Assembly: GCA_020050695.1 (NCBI GenBank)
Contig: JAGVKI010000129.1
Span: 1-8,129, forward strand
Source: Alphaproteobacteria bacterium
GTDB taxonomy: Bacteria > Pseudomonadota > Alphaproteobacteria > Rickettsiales > SXRF01
Direction of reading: 5' to 3'
DNA: 8,129 nucleotides
In this document: piece by piece, positions 1 to 7,898 of the stretch
Layout of the letters: each line of letters starts with the position of its first letter
Numbering within the stretch: position 1 is the first letter of the stretch
Notes under the pieces: generated by a model
What the model was told of the DNA's origin: nothing
The model's input: the letters and a program-made list of their open reading frames with translations, nothing else
The model's database searches: none
Made by a program: the position numbers and the translations under genes

Positions 1-2520
1 ATATTGCCCGTGCCGAAGATGCCTACGAGCCCGGTCAACGGCGCTTTTGTCGGCGCATGCATGCTGTTTGCTCCATCGAGCATGATCAAAGACATTCCGT
101 ATGATCCCTATCTCTATTTCTTCGGGGAGGAAATTTCGCTTTCCGCGCGTTTATGGACCAGCGGTTATGAAATCTTCCATCCGCAGCGCACCGTAGTCTG
201 GCATGACTGGGACCGCAGCAAAAGGCCGACGCATTTTTCCGACCATCCGGATTGGACAAAGCTCAACGAAATGGCGTATGCGCGCGTACGTTATCTGCTG
301 GGCACGGAACTTAATACCGATGGGCAGGTTATCAAACAGCTTGATAAGTATGGCCTGGGCAGCGAGCGTTCGCTGGTTGAGTATCAGGAATATTGCGGCA
401 TTGATTTTGCGATGAAGACCATCAGCGATTTTGCCCGCGAAGCCAATTTCGATCCTAATCGCGGTGCTGCCGCCAAGCAGAAAAGAGAAGAAAAAGACGC
501 TGCGGCGCAGACGGCAATGCGCGACAGAAAGCATGACGGTCCGCTGCCGCGTATTTTAGTCATGATTCCAAGCTACCGTGACCCGGATTGCCAGAACTCG
601 GTTAAGGATCTTTTTGATAAAGCCAACCATCCCGAGCGCATTTTCGTATCCATATGCTGGCAGTACCTGATGGATGGTACGGATGACGATTGCTTCGTTG
701 TTCCATATCCATACCCAGACCAGGTGCGCGAGCATAAGGTGGACGCATTGGGTAGTCGCGGCATGTGCTGGGCACGCTGGATGACGCAGCAAATGTGGGA
801 GGGCGAGGAATTCGTTCTCAGCGTGGATGCGCATATGCGATTCGAGCCGGGCTGGGATGACATTATTATCGATGTATGGAAAAATTGCGATAATCCAAAA
901 GCAATGCTCAGTGTGCATCCGCCAAAGTTTGATCCGCCGGATAAATTGTCACGCGGTTATGTGCATGGCATGTCAGCGGCGCATTTCAATAGCGAAGGCA
1001 TCCTGATGATTCTCGGCAAGCCGCCATATCCTATCGATAAGGCACCGGAAAAACCAATGCCGGGTGCGATTATCGGCGATGGTTTCCTGTTTGGTCCATC
1101 AAGCTGGATTCATGACGTGCCGTTCGATCAGCACCTGTATTTCTTCGGTCAGGAAATCACGGTAGCGGTTCGCCTGTGGACCAATGGTTATGATATTTAT
1201 CATCCCAACAAGCTGGTAATGTACCATGATTATGGGCGTCCTAACCGTAAGCATCACAGTAGGGATAATACGGACGGGCATTCACGTAACCAGCGCTCGT
1301 TTGCGCGCGTTCGCCATATGCTTGGTACGGAACTTTCGACCGATCCGGAAGTGCTGTTTGAAATTGATCAATACGGTCTGGGTACCGTTCGCTCGCTCGC
1401 GGAATATGAAGAATATTCCGGTGTGGATTTTAAGAAAAAAACCATAGCCGAATTTGCATTTGAAGGCAGGTATAACCATTACTCTGATATGAAGGGCATG
1501 CCAAAACTGACGCCTGCGGAAGTGCTTGAAGTAAAAGAGCCGCTGCATAGCAAGCCTTTCCGTATAATGCGTAATAACACGATCTTTGTTAATATTGCCA
1601 GCTACCGTGATCCGGAATGCCAGCACACGATTAAAGATCTCTTTGAGAAAGCCAACAACCCTGGGCGTATTTATGTAGGTGTATGCTGGCAGTTCGACCC
1701 GAATGAAGACCACCACTGCTTTGAAGTGGATACGCGCCGCAACCAGGTCAGGATTCGGGCCGTCGACTGGCGTGATGCCGAAGGTGTATGCTGGGCCCGC
1801 TACCAGGCACAGCAGCTATGGGATCAGGAGGAATATGTACTGATGATCGACAGCCATATGCGCTTCGTACCAGGCTGGGATGATCTGATGATTGCGGAAC
1901 TCAATGAGTGTGGTGCAATGAAGCCGATGCTGTCATGCAGTCCGGCCTCCTATACGCCTCCTAATAATCTGTCGCGCCATATGAATCCTACTATTCGTCG
2001 CGTCAGGCCGTTTATGCCTGATGGGAATTTGCGCTGCCAGGGTGAATCGCTCGATCACCGCCCTGAAAAACCACTGAACGCTGCGTTCATGGTCGCAAAT
2101 TTTGCCTTCTCGCGTGCGGAAGTATTAGCGGAGGTGCCGTATGATCCATTCCTGTATTTTGATCAGGAAGAAATCACCTATGCTGCGCGTCTTTACACGC
2201 ATGGCTGGGATATATTCAGCGCCCGCCAGCAATTCCTGTATCACTTCTATAATGATGTGAAGGCGCCGGGTGGTTCTGTGCGTCCGCTGCACTGGCGCGA
2301 TCTGCGCCAGGCCGATGAGGGGCGTATTAAATATCTGAAAGACCGCGGACTTAAGCGTTTCAATCATTTGACCGGCTATAAGCTGTCCGATGAGGCGGAT
2401 GTAGTGCAGCGTCTGGATGAATTTGGCTGGGGAAGGGTGCGTCCGCTAGAGCAATTTGAAGAGTACTCAGGGGTTGATTTCAAGAATAAGGTTACGTCGG
2501 AGAAAGCCCTGCGTTGCTGG
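1..2520 (+). repeat. Tandem GT60-like glycosyltransferase modules (one partial, two complete)
   Basis: The same protein module occurs three times: nt 1-453 (C-terminal half only), about 550-1455 and about 1573-2520. Each complete copy opens with a Ser-Tyr-Arg-Asp-Pro motif, then a DLF-K-AN helix, a CWQ strand and a DxH-MRF-PGWDD core. All three copies share an LYF...EI...RLWT-GY-type block and a conserved His (H67, H408, H747). Each ends in a tail with LG-E / YGLG / EY-G-DF pattern. In the related GT27 family a DxH motif plus a later His bind the metal, so the conserved His is probably the third ligand. DNA identity between copies is clearly lower than protein similarity, so the duplication is old. 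Copy 3 is the most divergent: its His is followed by Phe-Tyr rather than Asp, and it has extra residues before the tail. Confidence 0.85.
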
Positions 2521-4881
2521 TTTATTCCCGATCTTGCCAAGTATCGTGAACGCCCGATTGTAATTCCGGAAATTGACCAGCAGAAACGTGCCGTTGGCCA
2601 GGCTGGAGGTGCGGTTGCGGTTGCCGGCAATCCGATGCACCCTGAGGTGGTACAAGGTGGCCCGGCGCAGACCATGCAGCAGGTAGGCTTGCAGGCTCCG
2701 CAGGCGGGTCATTTCCAGGCCGTACAATCGCAGCATGCGGGCCGTCCTACGGTATCGCTGGTGTCGATGCAGGATAAGCCGCATGGCGACGCGAACAAGG
2801 CGGCAAACGCTAATGATATTCCAGCAGAACTGATTAAGAATGCACCGGTTACGCTGCTTGAAAAAGGCGATTACCTGCCCATGTTTGAATTGCCCGATTA
2901 CGCTGGCAAAAAAGTGTATATCGAGCGTTTTGGCGGCAAGCATATTCTGGCCTATTTCCTGCCAGCGGATGACATGACGTTCCTGGCGACGCTGTTTAAG
3001 CACTTGCAGGACGCAGCGGCGCAAAATGGCCTTTCGGGTATCTGGGAATGGTTTGTTCTCGATACCAGCATTGAACAGGCGGGCCAGATCAAGAAGCAGC
3101 TGAACATAACTCAGCTGGTGCTTGCCGATCCCGACCGTAAAGTGGCGCGTTCACTGGGTATTTGCCAGCAGGGCGATAAGCGTATTACGCCTACCGGGTT
3201 TGTGATCAACCAGAACCTGAAAATCGTAGAACGCTTCGTGACTGGTGATCCTGTGCAGCTTGCGCACGAGATGGTTCGTACTTGCGCGCAGGCGGTCAAT
3301 GCATTCACTGAAAAGAATGCACAGCCCCGTATTATTACGGAAATGGCACCTGCACTAATTGTGCCGGATGTATTCTCGGCAGAATTTTCTGAGAAATGCA
3401 TCAAGTCATTCCGCACTGGCCATACGTTCGATGGCACAGTAGGGGCAGAAAAAGGCAAGGCGTACCGTCCGGAAGCCAAGATTCGTATGGATCATATTCC
3501 TTCTGCGGCACTTACAGCTGAGATTGATGACAAGCTATCGCGCAGCCTGTTTCCTGAAATCAAAAAGATATTCGGGGTCGATGTCAGGTTCCGTGAGCAA
3601 TATAAAATAGGCCTCTATTCCGGCGACAAAAAGGGCTTCTTTATTGCGCATCGTGACAATTACGATAATCCTCTGGGTTACCGCAGGCTGGCAATGACCT
3701 TGCACCTGACAGATGACTTCGAAGGTGGTGGTTTGCGCTTCCCTGAGTATGGCGGCGATATTTACCGTCCAACACGTGGCAGTGCGATTACGTTTTCCTG
3801 CGCTACCTTGCATGAGGCGCTACCTGTCACCAAGGGCGACCGTTTTGTACTGGTAGGTTTCTTCCATGGTGAAGAAGAGGATAAGTACCGCCGTCATTAC
3901 ATGCTAAGCAAAGGGCATCCGATCAACCAGCGTGATTTTGTGCCAACCCTCAGGCAGTATCCTGAACTCAGGCTGAGCCGTGCATTCTATGACGAATGGC
4001 AGCAGGAGCGGGGCGCGCAGGCGGCTGCACCGCTTATGCCTTACGGCACGCTTGATGTGCGTGAGCACAAGGCGAACCTGGACAAGACACAGCTGACCAG
4101 TGTTGGAACCCATACGCCTACCAAGGTGTATGAATCCAAGAGCGCGGTGGTGCTGGATAACTTCCTGCCGGACAATATCTATACGCAGTTGCACCAGCAT
4201 ATGCAGCGTACCGACTATCAGTATATTAATACCGATAAGGTTTCGCGCGCATGGCATATACAGGATGGTTTCCCGCTACGTAGCCAGACCAATGCCTTTT
4301 ATTATGCTGATCCAACCATTAAGCCGGAACCCGGCCATATGGTGTATCCAAGCAATACGGTGTTTGACCCGTTTATTGAGCATATTCTGGCCGTACAGCC
4401 GAATGTGAACCATATCATTGGCCAGAAATCCAAGGATTGGTGGCATTTCTCGGTAAGCGGCTGGCTCTACCCGCCGGGAACCGGGCTTGCCCTGCATGAG
4501 GATGGCTCTGGCGTGTACTCGGGCGCTTATGTTTACTTCCTGAATCCGACCTGGAAGCCGCATTGGGGTGGGCAGCTATTGCTGCTGGAGGACCAGTCTA
4601 ATGATAACATGCGGAAATACCAGAAAGAATCTGACCGTATGGATGTATACAAATCCAAGTGGATGCATGCCAACCGTACCGATGACATCATTATGGACGA
4701 TGGGCTTGCCCAGTGCGTATTCCCTAAAGGCAACCGCATAGTATTTATTGCCAGCGATGCCTATCACATGGTAACGAGGGTTAACGAACAGGCTGGTGAC
4801 AATTTACGTATGTCGCTTGCCGGTTTCTTTGTAACGAGCAAAGAACCCATCATTAGCAGTGATACGAAAGATTATGGTTGA
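1..4881 (+). CDS. Multidomain GT60-type GlcNAc-transferase (three modules) / redoxin-like / two 2OG-Fe(II) oxygenases, 5'-truncated by window
   Basis: The frame is open from base 1 to the TGA at 4879-4881; the true start lies upstream, because the window opens inside a domain. Residues are counted from the TTG at position 4. Residues 1-150 are the C-terminal half of a Skp1 GnT1-like glycosyltransferase module (GT60, PF11397-like). Residues about 183-484 and 524-839 are complete modules. Residues about 866-918 are a Gln/Ala/Gly-rich linker, 952-1098 a redoxin fold, 1110-1299 a first and 1374-1615 a second 2OG-Fe(II) oxygenase. DxH motifs D275-A-H277 and D616-S-H618 are probable metal and sugar-nucleotide sites. 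The oxygenase triads are H1216/D1218/H1270 and H1498/D1500/H1588. No signal peptide or membrane segment is visible, so cytoplasmic action is inferred. By analogy with Dictyostelium Skp1 modification it may hydroxylate a protein and then glycosylate the hydroxyl. Substrate and donor sugar are unknown. Fold assignments are strong; the joint function is inference. Confidence 0.88.
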   Translation: MLPVPKMPTSPVNGAFVGACMLFAPSSMIKDIPYDPYLYFFGEEISLSARLWTSGYEIFHPQRTVVWHDWDRSKRPTHFSDHPDWTKLNEMAYARVRYLLGTELNTDGQVIKQLDKYGLGSERSLVEYQEYCGIDFAMKTISDFAREANFDPNRGAAAKQKREEKDAAAQTAMRDRKHDGPLPRILVMIPSYRDPDCQNSVKDLFDKANHPERIFVSICWQYLMDGTDDDCFVVPYPYPDQVREHKVDALGSRGMCWARWMTQQMWEGEEFVLSVDAHMRFEPGWDDIIIDVWKNCDNPKAMLSVHPPKFDPPDKLSRGYVHGMSAAHFNSEGILMILGKPPYPIDKAPEKPMPGAIIGDGFLFGPSSWIHDVPFDQHLYFFGQEITVAVRLWTNGYDIYHPNKLVMYHDYGRPNRKHHSRDNTDGHSRNQRSFARVRHMLGTELSTDPEVLFEIDQYGLGTVRSLAEYEEYSGVDFKKKTIAEFAFEGRYNHYSDMKGMPKLTPAEVLEVKEPLHSKPFRIMRNNTIFVNIASYRDPECQHTIKDLFEKANNPGRIYVGVCWQFDPNEDHHCFEVDTRRNQVRIRAVDWRDAEGVCWARYQAQQLWDQEEYVLMIDSHMRFVPGWDDLMIAELNECGAMKPMLSCSPASYTPPNNLSRHMNPTIRRVRPFMPDGNLRCQGESLDHRPEKPLNAAFMVANFAFSRAEVLAEVPYDPFLYFDQEEITYAARLYTHGWDIFSARQQFLYHFYNDVKAPGGSVRPLHWRDLRQADEGRIKYLKDRGLKRFNHLTGYKLSDEADVVQRLDEFGWGRVRPLEQFEEYSGVDFKNKVTSEKALRCWFIPDLAKYRERPIVIPEIDQQKRAVGQAGGAVAVAGNPMHPEVVQGGPAQTMQQVGLQAPQAGHFQAVQSQHAGRPTVSLVSMQDKPHGDANKAANANDIPAELIKNAPVTLLEKGDYLPMFELPDYAGKKVYIERFGGKHILAYFLPADDMTFLATLFKHLQDAAAQNGLSGIWEWFVLDTSIEQAGQIKKQLNITQLVLADPDRKVARSLGICQQGDKRITPTGFVINQNLKIVERFVTGDPVQLAHEMVRTCAQAVNAFTEKNAQPRIITEMAPALIVPDVFSAEFSEKCIKSFRTGHTFDGTVGAEKGKAYRPEAKIRMDHIPSAALTAEIDDKLSRSLFPEIKKIFGVDVRFREQYKIGLYSGDKKGFFIAHRDNYDNPLGYRRLAMTLHLTDDFEGGGLRFPEYGGDIYRPTRGSAITFSCATLHEALPVTKGDRFVLVGFFHGEEEDKYRRHYMLSKGHPINQRDFVPTLRQYPELRLSRAFYDEWQQERGAQAAAPLMPYGTLDVREHKANLDKTQLTSVGTHTPTKVYESKSAVVLDNFLPDNIYTQLHQHMQRTDYQYINTDKVSRAWHIQDGFPLRSQTNAFYYADPTIKPEPGHMVYPSNTVFDPFIEHILAVQPNVNHIIGQKSKDWWHFSVSGWLYPPGTGLALHEDGSGVYSGAYVYFLNPTWKPHWGGQLLLLEDQSNDNMRKYQKESDRMDVYKSKWMHANRTDDIIMDDGLAQCVFPKGNRIVFIASDAYHMVTRVNEQAGDNLRMSLAGFFVTSKEPIISSDTKDYG
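2857..3300 (+). other. Redoxin (AhpC/TSA-like) domain lacking the peroxidatic cysteine
   Basis: Residues about 952-1098 of the large protein follow the peroxiredoxin layout. [16 protein letters not shown] stretch corresponds to the usual GD-AP-F-L-D--G start. A hydrophobic strand ending in Phe-Leu-Pro follows, then an LADPD-KVAR-LGI segment and a TGFVI strand. The peroxidatic site (normally P-x3-T-x2-C) here reads Pro-Ala-Asp-Asp-Met-Thr from P987 and has no cysteine. The only cysteines are C1054 and one near residue 1090, neither in the expected place. It is therefore probably a structural or partner-binding domain rather than a peroxidase. Redoxin-like domains placed before 2OG oxygenases are, as I recall, known in bacteria. 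Confidence 0.72.
3331..3900 (+). other. First 2OG-Fe(II) oxygenase domain (prolyl 4-hydroxylase-like)
   Basis: Residues about 1110-1299 of the large protein have the double-stranded beta-helix pattern of the P4Hc/PiuC-like group. H1216-R-D1218 follows a GFFIAH strand. An [17 protein letters not shown] segment matches the usual L-L---F-GGEL-F signature. The distal H1270 sits in a [11 protein letters not shown] strand, and R1280 lies ten residues later, where a basic residue usually binds the C5 carboxylate of 2-oxoglutarate. All residues expected for activity are present. The family hydroxylates prolyl, lysyl or other side chains; the substrate cannot be read from the sequence. Confidence 0.85.
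4123..4848 (+). other. Second 2OG-Fe(II) oxygenase domain (PHD/Tpa1-like prolyl hydroxylase type)
   Basis: Residues about 1374-1615 form a second, distinct oxygenase. The N-terminal part starts with an [11 protein letters not shown] strand-turn typical of these folds. The first metal pair is H1498-E-D1500. It is followed by a [20 protein letters not shown] segment, a hallmark of the PHD/Ofd1/Tpa1 side of the family. The distal H1588 comes after a [11 protein letters not shown] strand and R1602 is the probable 2-oxoglutarate ligand, 14 residues on rather than 10. A charged insertion near residues 1530-1560 separates the core strands. It is not a close copy of the first oxygenase, so the two domains may act on different residues or substrates. 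Confidence 0.83.
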
Positions 4882-6463
4882 TACGCATTTGAAAGACATC
4901 GCAAGCCAAAGTAACGCATGGCCATTCCAGGAAGCCCTGAGGCTGGTTGAACGTTACAAGGATACGCCGCCTGCCAAGGGTTACGTGTTGTTTGAAACAG
5001 GTTACGGCCCGTCCGGCCTGCCGCATATTGGCACGTTTGGTGAGGTGGCACGTACCACCATGGTGCGCCGCGCGTTCGAGGAAATCAGCGATATTCCTAC
5101 GCGCCTGATCTGTTTTTCCGATGATATGGACGGCCTGCGCAAAGTGCCTGACAATATTCCTCAAAAAGAACTGATAGCGGAATATCTGGGCAAGCCGCTG
5201 ACGGCGGTTCCAGATCCGTTTGGCACGCATGAAAGCTTTGGTGCGCACATGAACGCCAAGCTGCGCGCGTTCCTGGATCATTTCGGTTTCCAGTATGAAT
5301 TCAAAAGTTCGACCGAAACCTATAAAGCAGGTGAATTCGATAAGACCTTGCTCCTGCTGCTCGAACGCTACAACCAGGTGATGGATCTTATGCTGCCGAC
5401 GCTTGGTGAAGAGCGCCAGCAGACCTATAGCCCGTTCCTTCCAGTATCGCCGCGTTCAGGCAAAGTGCTGCTTGCGAAAGTGGTCGAAACCAAAGTGAAT
5501 TCGGGCACGATTGTCTATGTCGAAGAAGACGGTTCGCTTGAAGAGGTTCCGGTAACTGGCGGTCATTGCAAATTGCAGTGGAAGCCTGATATGGGCATGC
5601 GCTGGGCAGCGCTTGGCGTTGATTATGAAATGTACGGCAAAGACCATTTAAGTTCTGCTGAACTCTACAGCGCCATCTGCCGCGTAGCTGGCGGCAAGGA
5701 GCCTGAGCAGTTCATGTACGAACTTTTCCTGGACGATAAGGGCCAGAAAATATCCAAATCTAAAGGCAACGGCCTTACCATTGATGAATGGCTGCGCTAT
5801 GCGCCGCAGGAATCGCTTAGCCTGTATATGTTCCAGGCTCCGCGCAAGGCAAAGCGCCTTTATTTTGACGTGATTCCGCGTGCGGTTGACGATTACCAGA
5901 CCTTCCTTGAAAAATTTGAAAAGGAAGAAGGCGTTGCCCGCTTCAATAATCCGGTATGGCATATCCATGAAGGCAACCCGCCAAAGTCAGAGGGCATCCC
6001 AAGCTTTAACCTGCTGCTGAACCTTGCAGGTGTGGCGGGCACGTCCGATCCGAAGGTGCTTTGGGGCTTTATCACCAGCTATATGCCGAATCTTTCCCCG
6101 GCGACGCACCCGTTCCTTGACCAGTTGGTGAATGGCGCGGTGAACTATTATCAGGACTTTATACGCCCAACCAAGAAATACCGCTTCCCAACCGATGCAG
6201 AGGCAGCAGCGCTTGCGGCGCTTGCGGATTATCTTGAAGGCCTGCCTGATGATGCAGCGCCCGATGGCATCCAGACGGAAATCTACGAGATTGGCAAACG
6301 CTTCGAGTTTGCTGAACTTAAACTCTGGTTTGCTGCGCTGTATGAAACACTGCTTGGCCAGTCGCAAGGCCCGCGCATGGGTTCTTTCGTAGCGCTGTAT
6401 GGCAAGAAGGAAACGGCGCGTCTTATTCGCCGGGCCTTAGCTAAAGAGAATCTAGCCGCCTGA
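4874..6463 (+). CDS. lysS: Lysyl-tRNA synthetase, class I
   Basis: The product is a 529-residue cytoplasmic enzyme that charges tRNA-Lys with lysine at the cost of ATP. It is the class I (Rossmann-fold) form found in archaea and in many Alphaproteobacteria, not the class II form of E. coli. The HIGH-type signature is HIGT at residues 51-54, within [12 protein letters not shown], and the KMSKS loop is KISKS at 292-296. Length is normal for the family. I chose the ATG at 4874 because homologues, as I remember them, begin a short way before the AWPFEEA-like segment; a GTG at 4859 in the same frame would add five residues. The ATG lies inside the end of the upstream gene (8-bp overlap) and has no convincing Shine-Dalgarno sequence, so translation probably depends on coupling. 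Some databases name this class I gene lysK. Confidence 0.95.
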   Translation: MVDTHLKDIASQSNAWPFQEALRLVERYKDTPPAKGYVLFETGYGPSGLPHIGTFGEVARTTMVRRAFEEISDIPTRLICFSDDMDGLRKVPDNIPQKELIAEYLGKPLTAVPDPFGTHESFGAHMNAKLRAFLDHFGFQYEFKSSTETYKAGEFDKTLLLLLERYNQVMDLMLPTLGEERQQTYSPFLPVSPRSGKVLLAKVVETKVNSGTIVYVEEDGSLEEVPVTGGHCKLQWKPDMGMRWAALGVDYEMYGKDHLSSAELYSAICRVAGGKEPEQFMYELFLDDKGQKISKSKGNGLTIDEWLRYAPQESLSLYMFQAPRKAKRLYFDVIPRAVDDYQTFLEKFEKEEGVARFNNPVWHIHEGNPPKSEGIPSFNLLLNLAGVAGTSDPKVLWGFITSYMPNLSPATHPFLDQLVNGAVNYYQDFIRPTKKYRFPTDAEAAALAALADYLEGLPDDAAPDGIQTEIYEIGKRFEFAELKLWFAALYETLLGQSQGPRMGSFVALYGKKETARLIRRALAKENLAA

Positions 6464-7299
6464 TGCTTATGAAGCCATTACCAGGAATATCGGCAGTTCT
6501 GCCGCAGTATGATGCACTCATTCTTGATTTATGGGGCGTTGTGCATGATGGTACGCATCTGTATGACGGTGTGCATGATACGCTCGTGCGTCTGCGTGAA
6601 GCGGGCAAGAAAATCGTTTTCCTGTCCAATGCGCCGCGCCGTGCCGCTAAGGTGGAAAAAACACTCAATAGTCTTGGTGTATCGCCTGATTTATATGACC
6701 ATGTGTTTTCCTCCGGGGAGATGGGCTATCAGTGGCTCAATAGCGGCAAGCATCATTTAGGTAAGCGCTATTATTATATCGGCCCTGCTAAAGATATCGA
6801 TGTGCTCGATGGGCTGGATTGTGTGCGCGTGGACGACATCAAAGATGCGGATTTTATCCTGAATGTGGGTTTTGGCAGCGAAGAACAATCCACCGATGAC
6901 TGGATGCCGCTATTGCGTTCCTGCCGCGCGCAGGGGCTTCCCATGCTGTGCCTGAACCCTGATCTGGAAGTGGTAAAAATTACCGGTGAGCGCTTCCCGT
7001 GCGCTGGCGTGATTGCGCGGGCTTACCAGAATATCGGTGGGCTGGTGACGTGGTTTGGCAAGCCTTTCCCGGCTGTGTATGACCAGTGCATGCAATGGCT
7101 TTCGCCACTTGATAAGCAGCGTGTACTGGCAGTAGGCGACAGCCTGGATACGGATATTCCCGGTGCAGTGCGTTATGAAATGGACTGTGCGCTGGTCACT
7201 GGCGGTATCTTAAAAAAGGAAAAGCCAGAGATCATTGACGCTATGGTGAAGAAAATGGGGCTTATCCCTAATTACGTCATGCCCAAATTCTCTTTCTAA
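6463..7299 (+). CDS. HAD-superfamily class IIA hydrolase (TIGR01459-like)
   Basis: This 278-residue protein has the HAD phosphatase motifs. Motif I is D22-L-W-G-V with D22 as the probable nucleophile. Motif II is S55-N56 in a FLSNAPRR strand. The conserved lysine is K200 in WFGKP, and motif IV is GDS-LDTD (D226, D229, D231) followed by IPGA. The large insertion between motifs II and III is the cap of class IIA, the group that includes NagD and phosphoglycolate phosphatases. The residue two after the nucleophile is Trp instead of the usual Asp general acid; I recall D-x-W-G-V as a trait of the TIGR01459 subfamily. The substrate is unknown. The ATG at 6463 shares one base with the lysS stop (TGATG), and an AAAGAGAA stretch at 6443-6450 is a weak ribosome site. 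A second in-frame ATG is at 6469. Confidence 0.88.
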   Translation: MLMKPLPGISAVLPQYDALILDLWGVVHDGTHLYDGVHDTLVRLREAGKKIVFLSNAPRRAAKVEKTLNSLGVSPDLYDHVFSSGEMGYQWLNSGKHHLGKRYYYIGPAKDIDVLDGLDCVRVDDIKDADFILNVGFGSEEQSTDDWMPLLRSCRAQGLPMLCLNPDLEVVKITGERFPCAGVIARAYQNIGGLVTWFGKPFPAVYDQCMQWLSPLDKQRVLAVGDSLDTDIPGAVRYEMDCALVTGGILKKEKPEIIDAMVKKMGLIPNYVMPKFSF

Positions 7300-7842
7300 T
7301 TATTTCAAGTGATACTCGATAAAGTCGGTGGTGTCCTTTGCGGCCCAGTCCACAGCACCTTCCGCGCGGGCGATTTCCTTGCCTTCGCTATTTAGGAAAA
7401 TGGTGGTAGGCAGGCCACGCGCTTTACCCGCCTGGAAAGATTTCATATCCCCATCTATACTGGCTTTCAGCGCCGTGATCTTATGGGCGGTGTAGAATTC
7501 CTTGACCTTTTTCATGTTGGAAAGCCCGTCTTCAGATAGGGCGATGACATGAAATCCTTTGGATGCATAGGTTTTTAGCGTGTTATCGACCTGGATCAGT
7601 TCGTCAACGCAAGGCACGCACCAGGTAGCCCAGAAATGCACGGCGGTCAGGCGTTTGTTGTCGGTTTTGACCGTTTTCTTGATGCCTTCTTCGTCGTTAT
7701 AGGTAAGTTCAGCAATGGCTTTAGGGCTGGAAAGCTTGATTTCCGCGTCACTTCCGGCGCTGGCAATGAACGGGGTGAAGATGATACCGGCAGCAATGGT
7801 TACGCTTGCCAACAGGCTGTAAAACTTGGTATTACATAGCAT
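7300..7842 (-). CDS. tlpA: TlpA-like periplasmic thiol-disulfide thioredoxin
   Basis: The gene encodes a 180-residue protein with a thioredoxin fold. The active site is W73-C74-V-P-C78, in the WATWCVPC form typical of TlpA/ResA proteins, and the cis-proline is P145 in GLPTTIFL. An N-terminal hydrophobic stretch (about residues 7-26) ending in Ala-Ser-Ala at 27-29 looks like a signal peptide cleaved after A29, so it acts in the periplasm or stays anchored by that segment. Family members reduce disulfides in apocytochrome c or copper-site proteins of cytochrome oxidase maturation. I start it at the ATG whose complement is 7840-7842, because it has a good GAGG ribosome site and opens directly with the signal peptide. 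The frame extends to 8019, but that part is antisense to argH and has no family resemblance. The gene name follows family resemblance only. Confidence 0.87.
   Translation of the reverse strand: MLCNTKFYSLLASVTIAAGIIFTPFIASAGSDAEIKLSSPKAIAELTYNDEEGIKKTVKTDNKRLTAVHFWATWCVPCVDELIQVDNTLKTYASKGFHVIALSEDGLSNMKKVKEFYTAHKITALKASIDGDMKSFQAGKARGLPTTIFLNSEGKEIARAEGAVDWAAKDTTDFIEYHLK
7806..7835 (+). promoter_or_regulatory. Possible sigma70-type promoter for argH
   Basis: TTGCCA (7806-7811) and TATTAC (7830-7835) are separated by 18 bp and would give a transcript start near 7842, about 35 bases before the argH ATG. The elements lie inside the tlpA signal-peptide codons. This is a match by eye to a loose consensus only. 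Confidence 0.25.
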
Positions 7843-7851
7843 CTTAACTGT

Positions 7852-7858
7852 TTCCTCT
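7852..7858 (-). promoter_or_regulatory. Ribosome binding site of the tlpA-like gene
   Basis: On the minus strand AGAGGAA lies nine bases before the ATG at 7842. It is the best Shine-Dalgarno match in the window and decides the start of the thioredoxin gene against the longer reading that would begin at 8019. Confidence 0.6.
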
Positions 7859-7870
7859 AAGTCAGGCGAA

Positions 7871-7898
7871 CGAATAATGGCTGCCAAGCGTATCACAA
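7871..7898 (-). promoter_or_regulatory. Possible sigma70-type promoter for the tlpA-like gene
   Basis: On the minus strand TTGTGA (complement of 7893-7898) and TATTCG (complement of 7871-7876) are 16 bp apart. This would place the transcript start near 7864, just upstream of the ribosome site. The elements overlap the argH start codon and its first codons. The match is weak and was found by eye. Confidence 0.22.

Noticed and set aside
1282..1716. 144-codon open frame on the minus strand
   Set aside because: It is antisense to conserved glycosyltransferase motifs; a by-product of that coding sequence.
2467..3024. 185-codon open frame on the minus strand
   Set aside because: It is antisense to the linker and redoxin region of the large protein, and its translation resembles no family.
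4859..4873. GTG start giving five extra residues to lysS
   Set aside because: It has no ribosome site and the ATG at 4874 fits the family N-terminus better, though it cannot be excluded.
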